Of a stretch of DNA of 64,000 bases, positions 24,925 to 36,947 are shown piece after piece. Numbering within the stretch: the first letter of the stretch is position 1; each line of letters starts with the position of its first letter. Both the position numbers and the translations under genes were made by a program. Source of the DNA: Sialis fuliginosa. Taxonomy: Eukaryota > Arthropoda > Insecta > Megaloptera > Sialidae. The notes beneath the pieces were generated by a model that was not told the origin of the DNA, searched no databases, and was given only the letters and a program-made list of their open reading frames with translations. The DNA is taken from contig OY540809.1 in NCBI GenBank assembly GCA_961205875.1, forward strand, positions 32,686,267 through 32,750,266. Direction: 5' to 3'.

Positions 24925-27918
24925 CTAAGAAAAATGTACTGTCTTCTGCTGCTTCGTTATAATGGATACATTTTTATCGGCAAGCAAAATAGCTGGTTTG
25001 AGGCGATCAATTGAAACTGTAACTTCTTTTTCTTTAATTCGGATTGTAAAATATTTGTCAGCTCGCTTGATGATTAGATAAGGTCCTTCATACGGTTGTT
25101 GGAGTGCTTTTCTAATTCCGTCTCGTCGAATGAATACATGTGTAGCTGTAGATAATTCCTTGAATATGAAGCTACTTCTGGTAGTATGTCGTGAAGCCGG
25201 AACAGGTTTCAGTGAACGAAAGTGACAACGTAAATTGTCAATAAATGTGTTAGTGTTTGTATCACTTTTGCAAGGTGAGAAAAATTCACCTGGAAGGCGT
25301 ATGGTTTCTCCATAAACCATTTCTGCCGGTGTTGCTTTGATATCTTTTTTATATGCTGCTCTAAAACCTAACATCACTATGGGTAGTTCGTCAACCCAAG
25401 CTGAAGAATCTCGACATTCGATTGCTGCCTTTAATTGACGATGAAGTCTCTCGATCATACCGTTAGCTGCTGGATGGTATGCAGTTGTATGAAGATGTTC
25501 GATGCCAAAAAATTTATTTAATGATTGAAATATGTTAGACATAAATTGACGACCACGATCTGAAGTTATTCTGAGAGGCACACCGAAACGTTCGATCCAA
25601 TTTGCAAAGAGTTGTCTCGCTACGGTATCTGCCGTAATATCTTCTAGAGGGTAGGCTTCGGGCCAGCGAGAAAAACGATCTATTATTGTCATGCAATATC
25701 TCGCGCCTCGTGAAAACGGAAGGGGACCAACGAGATCGATATGAATGTGTTCAAATCTCGAATTTGGTGAAGTAAAATTTCCAATCGGAGCTACATTGTG
25801 TCTCGTGATCTTGGAACGTTGGCACTGGATACATGCCTGGGACCATACTCTGCAGTCCTTTCGAAGCGATGGCCAGATAAATTTGCTTGCGACAAGCTTT
25901 ACTGTGGCTTTGGCTCCGGGATGCGACAAATTATGTAGTGAGTTAAAAACTTGTCGTCGGAATTGCTGTGTTATAAAAGGTCGATGAGTACCTTGAGATA
26001 TATCACAGTATATTTCTGATTTTGAACCGAGTACTGGAAATTTTGAAAGTTGTAAGCCAGAATCAGAATGTAAAAATTTTTGTAGTTCTACATCATCTGA
26101 TTGTGATATGGCAAGATCTTCAAAGTTGATTGGTGCATCAATCGTTTCAATTCGTGATAACGTATCAGCAACAATGTTATCAGTACCGGAAACATGACAA
26201 ATATTCGTTGAAAATTGTGCGATTAAATCCAGATGTCGGAACTGTCGTGGTGAACATTTGTCAGGTTTTTGTTTGATAGCGAACGTCAATGGTTTGTGAT
26301 CAGTGTAGATCGTGAAACAACGACCTTCTAACATATATCTGAAATACTTTATTGCAGAATATATTGCCAAAAGTTCTCTATCGTATGTGCTGTATTTGCG
26401 TTGAGCAGAACTAAATCCTTTTGTAAAATACGATAGCGGTTGCCATCCTGTTGATACTTTTTGTTGTAAAACAGCTCCCATTGAAGAATCTGAAGCGTCG
26501 GTAAATAGCCCCCATGACATATTCGAGTCAGGATGAGCTAACATAGCGGCTTGTGCTAGACCTTCTTTACATCTATTAAATGCGTCTTGTAGTTGTGGCG
26601 TCCAGTTGACTGGTTTCTTGCCTTTAGTGTCAAGTCCTTTTAAACACTCGTTGAGCGGAGCTTGGCGTTCTGCTGCATTTGGGATGAAACGTCGGTAGAA
26701 ATTAATAGTTCCAAGAAATCTCCGTAGTTGTTTTATTGTAGTAGGTGGAGTGTAGTCAAGAATAGCCTTAACTCTTTCTTGCGGTGGCTTGATGCCATTA
26801 GCTGAGATTGAATATCCCAAGAATGTTACTTCGTTTTGTCCAAATATACTTTTTGATACATTTAAGACAACACCGTATTTGTTTAGGCGTTCAAAAAGTA
26901 TGCGAAGGTGTTCTAAATGTTGGTCTTCATTTTCGGACGCTACTAAGATATCGTCAATATATGGAAAACAGAAGTCTAGATTCGCTGTAATTTCATCTAT
27001 AAATCGTTGAAATGTTTGACCAGCGTTGCAAAGACCAAATGTCATGAATGGAAATTCATATAAACCAAACGGTGTTATTATAGCAGTTTTTTCTATATCT
27101 TCTTGTGCTACTGGTATTTGATTGAATGCATCAATAGTAGAAAATATATTTTTACCTGATAAGTTAGCAGAGCAGTCCTGTATATTCCTTGGTGGATAAT
27201 TATCGGGAATTGTACGGTCGTTAAGACCACGATAATCTCCGAAAGGTCGCCATTCACCGGATTTCTTTGGAGCTAGATGTAAAGGTGATGACCAGCAGCT
27301 CTTTGATCGTCTTGCGATACCCATTGTCACCATTTTTTCGAATTCTTTTTGTGAAATTTTCAGTTTGTCTGGAGCAAGACGACGAGGTCTACTAGTCACT
27401 GGAGGTCCTGGTGTTGTTCTGATATAGTGTAGTGTTGAATGACAAATGTCTTTAAATTTTCCTTCTGGTCTTGTTAGATTGGGAAATTCTCGAAGTAATT
27501 TGTCATATTTTGATGAACCAATCACTGACTTGACTTGAATATTAATAGATGCACATATACCAAACCTACTCAGATTAGTGATACCGTCAATGAGTTGTTG
27601 ACGTCGCATATCTGGTAGTAAGTTGAAATGTGCTAGAAAATCAGCACCGATTATTGGTTTTGTAATATCGGCAATAACAAAGCGCCAAGTGAGGTCACGA
27701 CGAAAACCAAAATCAGGTGATATTGTTTCAAATCCAAATGTTGGAATAGGTGTTCCATTCGCAGCATATAGGACATAGTCAGATTTAGAACGTCTTCTAA
27801 ATAAAAACTTGACAGGATAAACACATAGATCTGAACCTGTGTCGATTAAAAATTGTATTTTTGAAATTTTGTCTGTGATGAAGAGACGGCTTGATGTAAT
27901 GGTGTCGCACGCCGCCAT
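24925..27918 (-). CDS. pol: Ty3/gypsy Pol polyprotein (protease-RT-RNase H-integrase), intact
   Basis: A 997-residue uninterrupted Pol. Visible domains in order: aspartic protease with DTGSD at residues ~26-30; reverse transcriptase with YIDD at 320-323 and a GDYRGLN block; RNase H with TDASDSS at ~471 and [15 protein letters not shown]; the integrase zinc-binding H2C2 region (HNLSHPGA to CIQCQ) near 665-705. The integrase core has Asp ~728, Asp ~787 in TSDRG and Glu ~823 in GMIERLH, a DD35E spacing. A GPY/F-type tail ([10 protein letters not shown]) follows near 950. The protein copies the genomic RNA to DNA and inserts it. The start ATG shares one base with the gag stop codon (TAATG), so pol is in a different frame from gag and is likely translated by re-initiation or frameshift. 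No chromodomain is evident. Confidence 0.95.
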   Translation of the reverse strand: MAACDTITSSRLFITDKISKIQFLIDTGSDLCVYPVKFLFRRRSKSDYVLYAANGTPIPTFGFETISPDFGFRRDLTWRFVIADITKPIIGADFLAHFNLLPDMRRQQLIDGITNLSRFGICASINIQVKSVIGSSKYDKLLREFPNLTRPEGKFKDICHSTLHYIRTTPGPPVTSRPRRLAPDKLKISQKEFEKMVTMGIARRSKSCWSSPLHLAPKKSGEWRPFGDYRGLNDRTIPDNYPPRNIQDCSANLSGKNIFSTIDAFNQIPVAQEDIEKTAIITPFGLYEFPFMTFGLCNAGQTFQRFIDEITANLDFCFPYIDDILVASENEDQHLEHLRILFERLNKYGVVLNVSKSIFGQNEVTFLGYSISANGIKPPQERVKAILDYTPPTTIKQLRRFLGTINFYRRFIPNAAERQAPLNECLKGLDTKGKKPVNWTPQLQDAFNRCKEGLAQAAMLAHPDSNMSWGLFTDASDSSMGAVLQQKVSTGWQPLSYFTKGFSSAQRKYSTYDRELLAIYSAIKYFRYMLEGRCFTIYTDHKPLTFAIKQKPDKCSPRQFRHLDLIAQFSTNICHVSGTDNIVADTLSRIETIDAPINFEDLAISQSDDVELQKFLHSDSGLQLSKFPVLGSKSEIYCDISQGTHRPFITQQFRRQVFNSLHNLSHPGAKATVKLVASKFIWPSLRKDCRVWSQACIQCQRSKITRHNVAPIGNFTSPNSRFEHIHIDLVGPLPFSRGARYCMTIIDRFSRWPEAYPLEDITADTVARQLFANWIERFGVPLRITSDRGRQFMSNIFQSLNKFFGIEHLHTTAYHPAANGMIERLHRQLKAAIECRDSSAWVDELPIVMLGFRAAYKKDIKATPAEMVYGETIRLPGEFFSPCKSDTNTNTFIDNLRCHFRSLKPVPASRHTTRSSFIFKELSTATHVFIRRDGIRKALQQPYEGPYLIIKRADKYFTIRIKEKEVTVSIDRLKPAILLADKNVSIITKQQKTVHFS

Positions 27919-28748
27919 TAACGACTCCCTTTGGCGTTTCCCTGGAAATAATTACAAGGAGCATTACATTTTCGTGCGTTTTCTCCATAAGTTCTGTGGT
28001 ACCAACATTGTTCGTCAAATTTGTTTTCTTTATTTATTGGCGTTTTATTTCGTTTTTGATTAGTAAGTGTTGAATTGTGTCGTGATCTGGAACTTGAACG
28101 GGCTCTTATATGTTGATTTAATTGTGCTGACATATTTGTTAATTGTTTTGACAGCTCTTCAAATCTTTGTTCCAGCGATGATTGCGTGGCAGATGTACTA
28201 GCCACGTGTTGCTTCGGGACGATTTCATTTACTTTATCCGCAATTTTCCCTAAATCATCTAAACTAGCAGATGATTGTAGCGTTAGAATTGTTTGAAGTG
28301 AAGATGGTAGTCGATTTAACCATAACGTCTTCACAAATTCAGTAGGCATCGCTATGCCTGCAAGTTGTTGAAGATGCCGAAGAAACTGTGATGGTTTTCT
28401 GTCACCGAGTTCTTCGTGCTCTAATAATTGACGAATTTGCTGTTCACGCGACGCAGAGAGACGATTTATTAATTCTGTTTTTAAAATATCGTATGCGTTA
28501 TCTGTCGGTGGATTTATAATAATATCTTGAACATCTAAAGCATGTTTTGCATCTAGATTTGCAACTACATAAAAAATTTTGCGCGTTTGACTTCTTATAT
28601 TATTAAGATTAAATTGCGCCTCTAGCTGTGCAAACCACAGTGCTGGATTTTCTGCCCAAAAAGGTGGTACACGTACTTGTATTTGTTGAACTGTCGCCGG
28701 TTGATATTCTTGATGTTGAATAATATTTTCTTGTTCTTGTTCAATCAT
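27918..28748 (-). CDS. gag: Ty3/gypsy Gag protein
   Basis: About 276 residues from the ATG at 28748. The open frame extends a further 27 codons upstream into the primer site and LTR, so I chose the first ATG outside them. The capsid-like region begins with [20 protein letters not shown] and continues through a helical segment with SRLS-type repeats. The C-terminal nucleocapsid has a compact zinc-binding pattern CWYH followed by RKCNAPC (C-x2-H-x9-C-x3-C) rather than the retroviral CX2CX4HX4C knuckle; this form is usual for several arthropod and helminth gypsy lineages. Gag assembles the cytoplasmic particle that holds the RNA and Pol. The stop TAA overlaps the pol ATG by one base. Confidence 0.9.
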   Translation of the reverse strand: MIEQEQENIIQHQEYQPATVQQIQVRVPPFWAENPALWFAQLEAQFNLNNIRSQTRKIFYVVANLDAKHALDVQDIIINPPTDNAYDILKTELINRLSASREQQIRQLLEHEELGDRKPSQFLRHLQQLAGIAMPTEFVKTLWLNRLPSSLQTILTLQSSASLDDLGKIADKVNEIVPKQHVASTSATQSSLEQRFEELSKQLTNMSAQLNQHIRARSSSRSRHNSTLTNQKRNKTPINKENKFDEQCWYHRTYGENARKCNAPCNYFQGNAKGSR

Positions 28749-28764
28749 ATTCTGTTGTATATAT

Positions 28765-28783
28765 ATCACGTCGGAGGTCACCA
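28765..28783 (-). other. Primer binding site, tRNA-Trp type
   Basis: The minus strand reads TGGTGACCTCCGACGTGAT. Eukaryotic tRNA-Trp 3' ends predict TGGTGACCCCGACGTGAT; this site differs by a C-to-T and one extra base, or equivalently a single inserted T. It lies 2 bp inside the LTR end, as expected for minus-strand DNA priming. Confidence 0.7.
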
Positions 28784-28785
28784 AT

Positions 28786-28972
28786 TGTGGGGTTGAGTGT
28801 TTCTTTTGGATATATAATACAATACACATATAAAGTTGAACATATATTTATTTAATATTTAATATTGACAGTTGTAAATTTGTGAAAATATTCTTAATAA
28901 TAAGCAATTGTTTTTATCAATAAAAATCATAATTTTTAATTGATAAAATATCGAGTTAGCGAGGTCGCTACA
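28786..28972 (-). repeat. Gypsy 5' LTR (single copy present)
   Basis: On the minus strand it begins TGTAGCGACCTCGC and ends AACCCCACA, so it has TG...CA ends and is ~187 bp. It sits 2 bp before the primer binding site. The boundary is inferred because no partner LTR is in the window; a TG...CA terminus next to a primer site supports it. Confidence 0.7.
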
Positions 28973-28979
28973 TATTTTT

Positions 28980-30110
28980 CAAAATGTCCCTTATTTTTTA
29001 CCGATTTCAATTATTTAAAAAAAAAATCCTTAAAACGTCCAAATTAATTATTACCCCTAGCCCAATCAACTAAAATGTATCCATACATGTTGTTTTACAC
29101 CTAGATAATAACATTATAATAGAAATGACCGTTTAGCGATAGCCAGTAATTTTTTTAACCGATTTCAATTATTTCAAATAAAAATCTTCCTTAAAACGTC
29201 CAAATTATTTATTACCTCCAGCACAATCAACTAAAATGTATCCATGCATGTTGTTTTATATGTAGATAATAATATTATAATAGAAATAACAGTTTGGTGA
29301 TGGCCAGTAATTTTTTTTACCGATTTAAATTATTTCAGATAAAAAAAATCCTTAAAAAGTCCAAATTATTTATTACTCCCAGCCCAATCAACTAAAATGT
29401 ATCCATACATGTTGTTTTATATCTAGATAATAATATTATAATAGAAATAACAGTTTGCTAATTGCCAATAATTTTTTTTACCGATTTCAATTATTTCAAA
29501 TAAAAAAATCCTTAAAACGTCCAACACAATTTATTACCCCCAGCCCAATCGACTAAAATGTATCCATACATGTTATTTTATACCTAGATAATAACATTAT
29601 AATAGAAATAACCGTTTAGCGATGGCCAATAATTTTTTTTTACCGATTTAATTTATTTCAACTAAAAAAAATCCATAAAATCGTCCAACACAATTTATTA
29701 CCCCCAGCCCAATCAACTAAAATGTATCCATGCATGTTGTTTTATATTTAGATAATAATATTATAAAAGAAATAACAGTTTGGTGATGGCCAGTAATTTT
29801 TTTTACCGATTTCAATTATTACAAATAAAAAAAATACTTAAACGTCCAAAACAATTTATTACCCCCAGCCAATCAACTAAAATGTATCTATGCATGTTGA
29901 TTTGTACCTAGATAATAATATTATAATAGAAAAAACAGTATGGTGATGACCAATAATTATTTTTTAACCATTTTAAATTATTTCAAATAAAAAAAATCCT
30001 TAAAACGTGTGTTCAGAAGTGATTTACTATGTCCTCCTAATATGATTATAAAAGAACTTACAGTATAGCGGTGGCCAATAATTTTTTTTACCGATTTTAA
30101 TTATTTCAAC
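28980..30110 (+). repeat. 161-bp satellite, forward array (~7 monomers)
   Basis: The landmark ACCGATTT recurs at about 29000, 29158, 29319, 29480, 29642, 29805, 29967 and 30090, giving a period of 158-163 bp except for a damaged last unit. Each monomer has a TATTACCCCCAGCCCAATC segment, a TATCCATRCATG segment and an AT-rich TAATAATATTATAATAG core. It is unrelated to the hexamer satellite. Confidence 0.95.
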
Positions 30111-32058
30111 TAAGGATTTTATTTACTGGCCATCAACAAACTGTTATTTCCATTATAATATTATTATCTAGATATAAAACAACATGTATGGATACATTTT
30201 AGTTGACTGGGCTGGGGGTAATAAATTGTGTTGGACGTTTTAAGGATTTTTTTTATTTGAAATAATTGAAATCGGTAAAAAAAATTACTGGCAATCACCA
30301 TACTGTTATTTCTATTATAATATTATTATTTAGATATAAAACAACATGCATGGATAAATTTTAGTTGATTGGGCTGGGGGTAATAAATTGTGTTGGACGT
30401 TTTAAGGATTTTTTTCAGTTGAAATAATTTAGAATCGGCAAAAAAAATTATTGGCCATCACCAAACTGTTATTTCTATTATAATATTATTATCTAAATAT
30501 AAAACAACATTCATGGATACATTTTAGTTGATTGGGCTGGGGGTAATAAATAATTTGGACGTTTTAAGGATTTTTTTTATTTGAAATAATTGAAATCGGT
30601 AAACAAATTACTGGCCATCACCAAACTGTTATTTCTATCATAATATTATTATCTAGATATAAAACAACATGCATGGATACATTTTAGTTGATTGGGCTGG
30701 GGGTAATAAATTGTGTTGGACGTTTTAAGGATTTTTTTTGGTTGAAATAATTGAAATCGGTAAAAAAAAATTATTGGCAATCACCATACTGTTATTTCTA
30801 TTATAATATTATTATTTAGATATAAAACAACATGCATGGATAAATTTTAGTTGATTGGGCTGGGGGTAATAAATAATTTGGACGTTTTAAGGATTTTTTT
30901 TTATTTGAAATAATTGAAAACGGTAAAAAAAATTATTGGTCATTGCTAATCTGTTATTTCTCTTATTATATTATTATCTAGGTATAAAAAAAACATGCAT
31001 GGATACATTTTAGTTGATTGGGCTGGGGGTAATAATTAATTTGGACGTTTTAAGGCTTTTTTTTATTTGAAATAATTAAAATCGGTAAAAAAATTACTGG
31101 CCATGACCAACCTGTTATTTATATTATAATATTATTATCTAGATATAAAACAACATGCATGGATACATTTTAGTTGAAAGGGCTGGGGGTAATAAATTGT
31201 GTGGACGTTTTAAGGATTTTTTTAGTTGAAATAATTGAAATCGGTAAAAAAAAATATTGGCCATGGCTAAACTGTTATTTATGTTATTATATTATTATCA
31301 AGGTATAAAACAACATACATGGATACATTTTAGTTGATTGTGCTGGGGGTAATAAATAATTTGGACATTTTAATGATTTTTTTTATTTGAAATAATTGAA
31401 ATCAGTAAAAAAAATTACTGGCCATCACCAAACAGTTATTTCTACTATAATATTATTATCTAGATATAAAACAACATGTATGGATACATTTTAGTTGATT
31501 GGGCTGTGGGTAATAAATTGTGTTGGACGTTTTAAGGATTTTTTTTAGTTGAAATAATTTAAATCGGTAAACAAAAATTATTGGCCATGGCTAAACTGTT
31601 ATTTCTGTTATTATATTATTATGTAGGTATAAAACAACATGTATGGATACATTTTAGTTTATTGGGCTGGGAGTAATAAATAATTTGGACGTTTTAAGGA
31701 CTTTTTATTTGAAATAATTAAAATCAGTAAAAAAAATTACTGGCCATCACCAAACTGTTATTTCTATTATAATATTATTATCTAGATATAAAACAACATG
31801 TATGGATACATTTTAGTTGATTGGGCTGTGGGTAATAAATTGTGTTGGACGTTTTAAGGATTTTTTTAGTTGAAATAATTTAAATCGGTAAAAAAAAATA
31901 CTGGCCATCACCAAACTGTTATTTCTATTATAATATTATTATCTAGATATAAAACAACATGTATGGATACATTTAAGTTGATTGGGCTGGGGTAATAAAT
32001 TGTTTTGTACGTTTTAAATATTTTTTTTATTTGAAATAATTGAAATCGGTAAAAAAAA
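30111..32058 (-). repeat. 161-bp satellite, inverted array (~12 monomers)
   Basis: The same monomer in the opposite orientation, with a period of about 161 bp. Two monomer types can be told apart by the segment before GGACG: AAATTGTGTTGGACG (type A) or AAATAATTTGGACG (type B). Their order is roughly A A B A B B A B A B A A, a partial dimer pattern. Confidence 0.95.
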
Positions 32059-32919
32059 ATATTTTTAGGATAAGTGTCCTTCAAATTATGAAAAAACCTG
32101 TAGGAGTTCAACGACAAAAGATGTTTGGAAACCACTGTTCTAGATAGTTGATATATGTCGGCGCGCGGAAATCATTTAGTTCAAATTGGCGCTAAATACA
32201 TGGAAATGACGCAGACCAATCAGAAGTCAGCACCAATAACCAGTCAGCAAATCAGGAGACACGCTAAGTGGGAGGTCGATTGGAAGGGGCAGAGAAGAGA
32301 CCGTCAATTTGGAGAGACGGCAGTGAATCAGTTCTGCTCTGGCTCAGCGGCCTACGTTATCGTATCTTTAAACGTGTTACGACACACTTGAAACGTGTTA
32401 TGTCACACCTGAATTGCAATTACAGTGTTTGGTAGTCGCATAATATTCTGTGTATTTATGATTGTTATAAAAACATTCGATTAGTGTTATTTTCTATAAT
32501 TTAAAGATCTTGTGAAGTTAATGAAAAGGCATTGTGTGATTTTGTAATTGTAACTTAGTGATTAATGTTGATAAAAGGACAATATTGTTGATTTGTGTTT
32601 GTTTTATTCATGAACGACGAAAGGAGAGCAGATTAGTGACAGTGCGAGACGTGGCGATGCCACCATCTCAGGGCCTAGTCATTTGAATAGGACGCCATTT
32701 GCATTTTTTTATAATTAATACGCGTCAAAAGATGGCACCACTTGCGCTTTTAGAATTTAAGAATTTTATTTTTGATCACGTTACTTCGATAACGAATTTT
32801 GTTTTATATGACATTCATATTTTCATGATTTTTGCAATATATTTTGGTGAATTGTTGAGAATTTCACGGTCAATTTCTTAATTATTTGAATTAAAATGCA
32901 GTGAATCATTGTTAAGAAG
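32059..32919 (+). other. Possible promoter and first exon of a non-coding transcript
   Basis: Less AT-rich than its surroundings. CCAAT motifs (GACCAATCAGAAG near 32215, CACCAATAACC near 32231) precede an initiator-like AATCAGTTCTG near 32325. About 590 bp later a strong 5' splice donor AAG/GTAAGT sits at 32917-32925. Open frames are short (best ATG frame 49 codons from 32732), so no protein is claimed. Entirely inferred from signals. Confidence 0.3.
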
Positions 32920-33125
32920 GTAAGTTTAACATAAAATATATTTGTTTAAAAAAAATTGATAAAATCTGGTATTTCTTGATTCTGTTTGAAAATTCTATGA
33001 ATAACATGTGATTACAATAATAATTATAGAAATACCTATTTTAATCATAAATTTTAGTTATTTTTTTATTATAAATTATACACTTATAATTAAAATTACT
33101 TATGTATTCGTGTTTTTTTTTTCAG
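32920..33125 (+). other. Candidate small intron
   Basis: GTAAGT donor at 32920 and a T11-rich tract ending TTTTCAG at 33125, giving a 206-bp intron of typical insect size. The downstream exon would begin AATTCAGATGTGCAGG. AATAAA-type signals occur near 33630 and 33796. No transcript evidence is available from sequence. Confidence 0.35.
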
Positions 33126-35709
33126 AATTCAGATGTGCAGGAAATACATATTTCAACTTTCAATGTATATATCTACAAGAAATGAATTGTTAAAATTGTG
33201 CCCATACATAGTATGATTGAACATCTCACATTAAAAATACACCGTTTAATCAAAAAATGGATCTACAATAAGTATTGCCAATAATCAGATTTATACTACA
33301 CGAATTAGAGTTGTAAAATCACGATATGTAAATATTCAGACAGCAGTGATAATCAAACTGAATTTTAATTATTGTGATTTAATTATATTATAGATACTTA
33401 TTGTCTTCTTTTACTTCTAGTAACACATTTCATTTACCTTACGAATAAACTAACAATAATTTCTCTGTTAATATGTAGATTTATACCATCATTATAACGG
33501 TTCATAACTTTTTTTCAAATTTTGTTATTGTTGTAATTATATTATAGTAAAGTACATTATCAACATTTTAAACTTTTAAAATCATTATTGGCAAAGAAAT
33601 TATATTAAATAATATTAAATATTGTTTCAATAAAATATTAAATAACGTGTGTCATTAATATAGATATATAAGTAACACGAAAGTAAAAACAGGCAACAGT
33701 TACCAAAATCATGTTATTGTTATACAAATTATTGATAAAATCGTATATTAATAATATTTATGATAAATTGTTTTTATTCTGTGTTATATTTCAAAATAAA
33801 ATGATTGATATTTTAATAATTTCTGTTATAATTAAGATTTTTTTCAGGAAATTTTAATATTTGCTATTAATATCATTGTTTTCATGTATTTATAACTAAT
33901 TATGATTTTATGTTCAAGATACCAAGTATTTTATAAAAAAGTAAAAAATACATGAGAACAATAATTTTATTATTACTTAAAATGAAAAATTCTGTAAATT
34001 AATAAATAGATTTATATTTCCCGCCGCCGGTTTTAGTTGTCATAGAAAACGCTAGATGGACAAAATTACAGTTATTAAAATTAGATGGCCCTTCTTCGCA
34101 ATTATATTTCGAGATATTAATACGCGTCACGAGAGGCGCTGTATGACCACATTTTTTAACATTATATGTCCCTTCTACTTGTATAATGTTCTGTGCACCA
34201 TCTTATGTAATAATATTATACGCTCCGACATATATTTAATTTATTATATAGTTATTATTTAACGCTTCCTAATGATTTTTGTCTTAAAAGTTAATATTTT
34301 GGTTTAAGGGTTGAAAAAAAATTTACGGACGAATCTAGATCACACGGCTGTAACTCGATACCGGAAATGGTAATAAAATATCTTTAGTGGTAATAAATTA
34401 GTTAAAAAAAAGTAAGAAAAACCCCAAGTACTTTTATTTGATTGGGCTGATTTGGCTGGTGCAACTTCCAGGACATCAAAAGTTTATTTGTGAATAAGTA
34501 CATAAATATGTTTGATATATTAATATCGCAATTTAGCTCTTGCCAACACAGTATTTTCACTTTCAGACTTATATATAGGCCAAGTCGGATAGGTTAGCAA
34601 TATTAAGTTAATCCAATACATAATATATTGAATTATATACACACATAAACTATGTAGACTTATATTCAGTTACAGGTGGTTCTCTCTTCTCTAGGATTGC
34701 TCTTCAACACAGATCTGTGTTGATCTGCGTTGATATGTTCCAAAATGAAGATCAACACAGATCTGTAAAAATGCAGATCTGATTTGATCACTTCAGATCT
34801 GAAATTTTTTCCCGGGTTCTTAATTTGGCACATGGTATCGTAACCCCCTTCACTGGTGCACCGCCAGACTGCATTGTGGCGCTGCTTGTCTTATCATGTG
34901 GTTCTGCTACAGGCTGGTATACACGGTCTTAACTTCGGGCCGGTATGCAGCATCAGTGTAAACTTTTTATTTAATCTTTAAATTTTTTATACTCGATTAA
35001 GCAAAAAATATAGCTAAATATAAACAATGTTAATTTAAAAAAAAATCCAAGAAAAATCGATTATTTGAAAGCTGCTAACTAACAATTAAATAATAAAGTA
35101 TTAGCTACCGAATAATAAATATACAGAAGCGACACTCAACGTTATTTTACTGGAAACATAGTTTGACATTACGAGGTGGGACGGATCTGATTGGTTGGGT
35201 AAACATTTACTTTGCACCAATCACGTACCAGTATACGAATATTTGAAATCCACATATGTTTTTTGTTTATTGGAATTAAACCTAACCTATACAACTCATG
35301 ATGTTTTATTATGTCAAACAATATATTTGATTGTACAAAATATAAAATGTACAAATTGTCAGACACAATAAAACATCACGGATTGTTAAAAGATAAATAG
35401 AATATTCTTACGTAAAGGTGAACGAAATAAAAATATAATATTGTTTTAATTTGTTTATTACGATAAACTACATGATTCACATTTTTGTACACTAAATTCA
35501 CTAAATTTATTTATTTATTGAATTAAAAGAATATAACATATTATTATCTTATTGCTTGCTTTTAATATAGTTAAAAATTTGATTTAATAATAAAATTTTA
35601 TAAAATCACGTAAAACTTATTAGCACATACCGATATCCTAAATGTTTCTTTATCTTCAAGGAGATCAGGAAATATGATGTATGTAGTAATTGTAAACTGA
35701 GAAAGAAAT
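33126..35709. other. AT-rich DNA with no recognised gene
   Basis: No ORF above ~70 codons has recognisable content. A short TTAATACGCGTCA motif occurs at 32716 and again at 34115. A fragment resembling the 161-bp satellite (TTTGATTGGGCTG, 34435-34450) is present. The palindrome cluster at 34705-34800 is listed separately. Confidence 0.6.
34705..34722. other. Perfect 18-bp palindrome CAACACAGATCTGTGTTG
   Basis: The 18 bases are self-complementary. Its half ATCAACACAGATCTG recurs at ~34751, and AGATCTGA recurs near 34782 and 34794. The cluster is followed by TTTTTTCCCGGG. It could be an operator-like or element-terminal structure; no function is assigned. Confidence 0.6.
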
Positions 35710-35860
35710 TGTTGGTATAATGTACTTTTATATTGGCAACACTGATAAGTGAGTAGCTAAGCAAGATGGCAGATGTATCATAACGGGTATAAAATGATTG
35801 TAGAGGAAATTACTTTATATAAATATAATATACAAAAGATATGATAAAAGAGTTTCATTC
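35710..35860 (+). repeat. Candidate copia 5' LTR
   Basis: It begins TGTTGGTATAATG, a typical Ty1/copia LTR start, and contains GGGTATAAAAT at ~35786-35796, a TATA box. A primer-site-like ATGGTAGCAG lies at ~35872. The 3' end of the LTR is not certain, and no partner LTR exists in the window. Confidence 0.5.
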
Positions 35861-35962
35861 GTCATATTAAGATGGTAGCAGTTCGTGGTTAAAAAGAAAA
35901 GACGTTAAAATAAAAAAATTAATAATTTGTGCTTAAAAGATTACAAGAAACGTGTGTGAAAA

Positions 35963-36017
35963 ATGGCGGCAAAAAACAGTGATATAAATATTCCGATCTT
36001 TGACGTAGCAGACTATA
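35963..36017 (+). pseudogene. gag: Copia Gag N-terminal fragment, 5' of the insertion
   Basis: ATG GCG GCA opens an 18-codon frame (MAAKNSDINIPIFDVADY) that runs into the DNA transposon. The same frame resumes at 40930. If one TATA target copy is removed the two parts are exactly in phase. The segment matches the usual start of copia-type Gag, a short linker before the (Y)SNWK motif. Confidence 0.8.
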
Positions 36018-36340
36018 GGGTCAATCCATATGAAATGGTCCAAAATTAAATTAAATGGTTGCTTGGCCATTCTAAAAAAATGATTTTTTTTGTGTAATTA
36101 CCCTAACATGTTGGTAGTTCAAAACGACCATTTTTTTAATTTTATTGTTTTTTGTTTTCGCGTGACGGCCATATTTGTTCTACAGGTCGCAGCATTTTTT
36201 GTACTTTAAAGGGTTTGCGGAAACTAAAATATCTCAGCTTCTATCAAACTTTTCAAAATCAGAGTAAAAGCAAATTATTCAGAATAAAACGGGCTACAAG
36301 ATTACTTTTAGACATTTCCACCTAAATGTTATCCTAAAGG
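36018..36340 (+). repeat. Left terminal inverted repeat of the pogo-like element
   Basis: Pairs with 40615-40929. It contains ATCCTAAAGG at its inner edge, AAGGGTTTGCGGAAAC, and GTAATTACCCTAACATG near the outer edge. Small substitutions and indels are spread along the arm. Confidence 0.9.
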
Positions 36341-36947
36341 GTGAAATTTCAGCCTTAATTCTTAGTTCTATTTTTGAAAATATCCCATTTTCAAGGGGAT
36401 GTTTTTGCAAGAAGGGGAAAAGTTAACAAGTCAAATTATTTTTTACAAATAGGTGGGTACTAGTTGTATTCACACACCAATGTTCAACTCTGAGACTTGC
36501 CCCCCCTTTATTTAAAAAAATTCTCAAAATTTGAAAATTTGAGAAAATGGCACTTTTCAAAGCTAAATATCTCTGGTGGGGGACCAGATAAAAATCTGAA
36601 ATTTTAGCCCATAATAGTACTACATAATGGTATTACGTACCAAAAAATTTGAGATTGAGATTTAACTACAGGTAACGTAACTGTACGGATCACCGACCCT
36701 GCATGTAAAACCGACCGGTATAGTTTTTTTTAAATAATTCAAATTTAACGATATCTACAAAGCAAATTTATTTCAACAATCAAAAAATGATGTCTCTTTC
36801 TTACATCAAAAAACAACACATGTTTCTTTTCACTCTTGCCAATCACTTAATCGTATGAAACCATCAGGTGGAGACTTGTTAATACAAAGTGTTAGATAAA
36901 TGATTAAGAAAGTGTCTAATTCGGTTAAGTTAGTTATAAATTAACAG

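Larger units (their letters stand above)
24781..28972 (-). mobile_element. Ty3/gypsy LTR retrotransposon, 3' LTR missing
   Basis: On the minus strand the order is 5' LTR, primer binding site, gag, pol. Downstream of pol (24781-24924) about 140 bp of plausible 3' untranslated sequence lead straight into the (GTGTTT)n run. No second copy of the LTR is present there, so the element lost its 3' LTR at the satellite boundary. Both reading frames are undamaged, which suggests a fairly young insertion despite the truncation. Confidence 0.9.

Noticed and set aside
32155..32391. 78-codon ORF starting ATGTCGGCGCGCGG
   Set aside because: It has no recognisable domain and lies across the promoter-like segment with CCAAT motifs. 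The composition is not convincingly coding.
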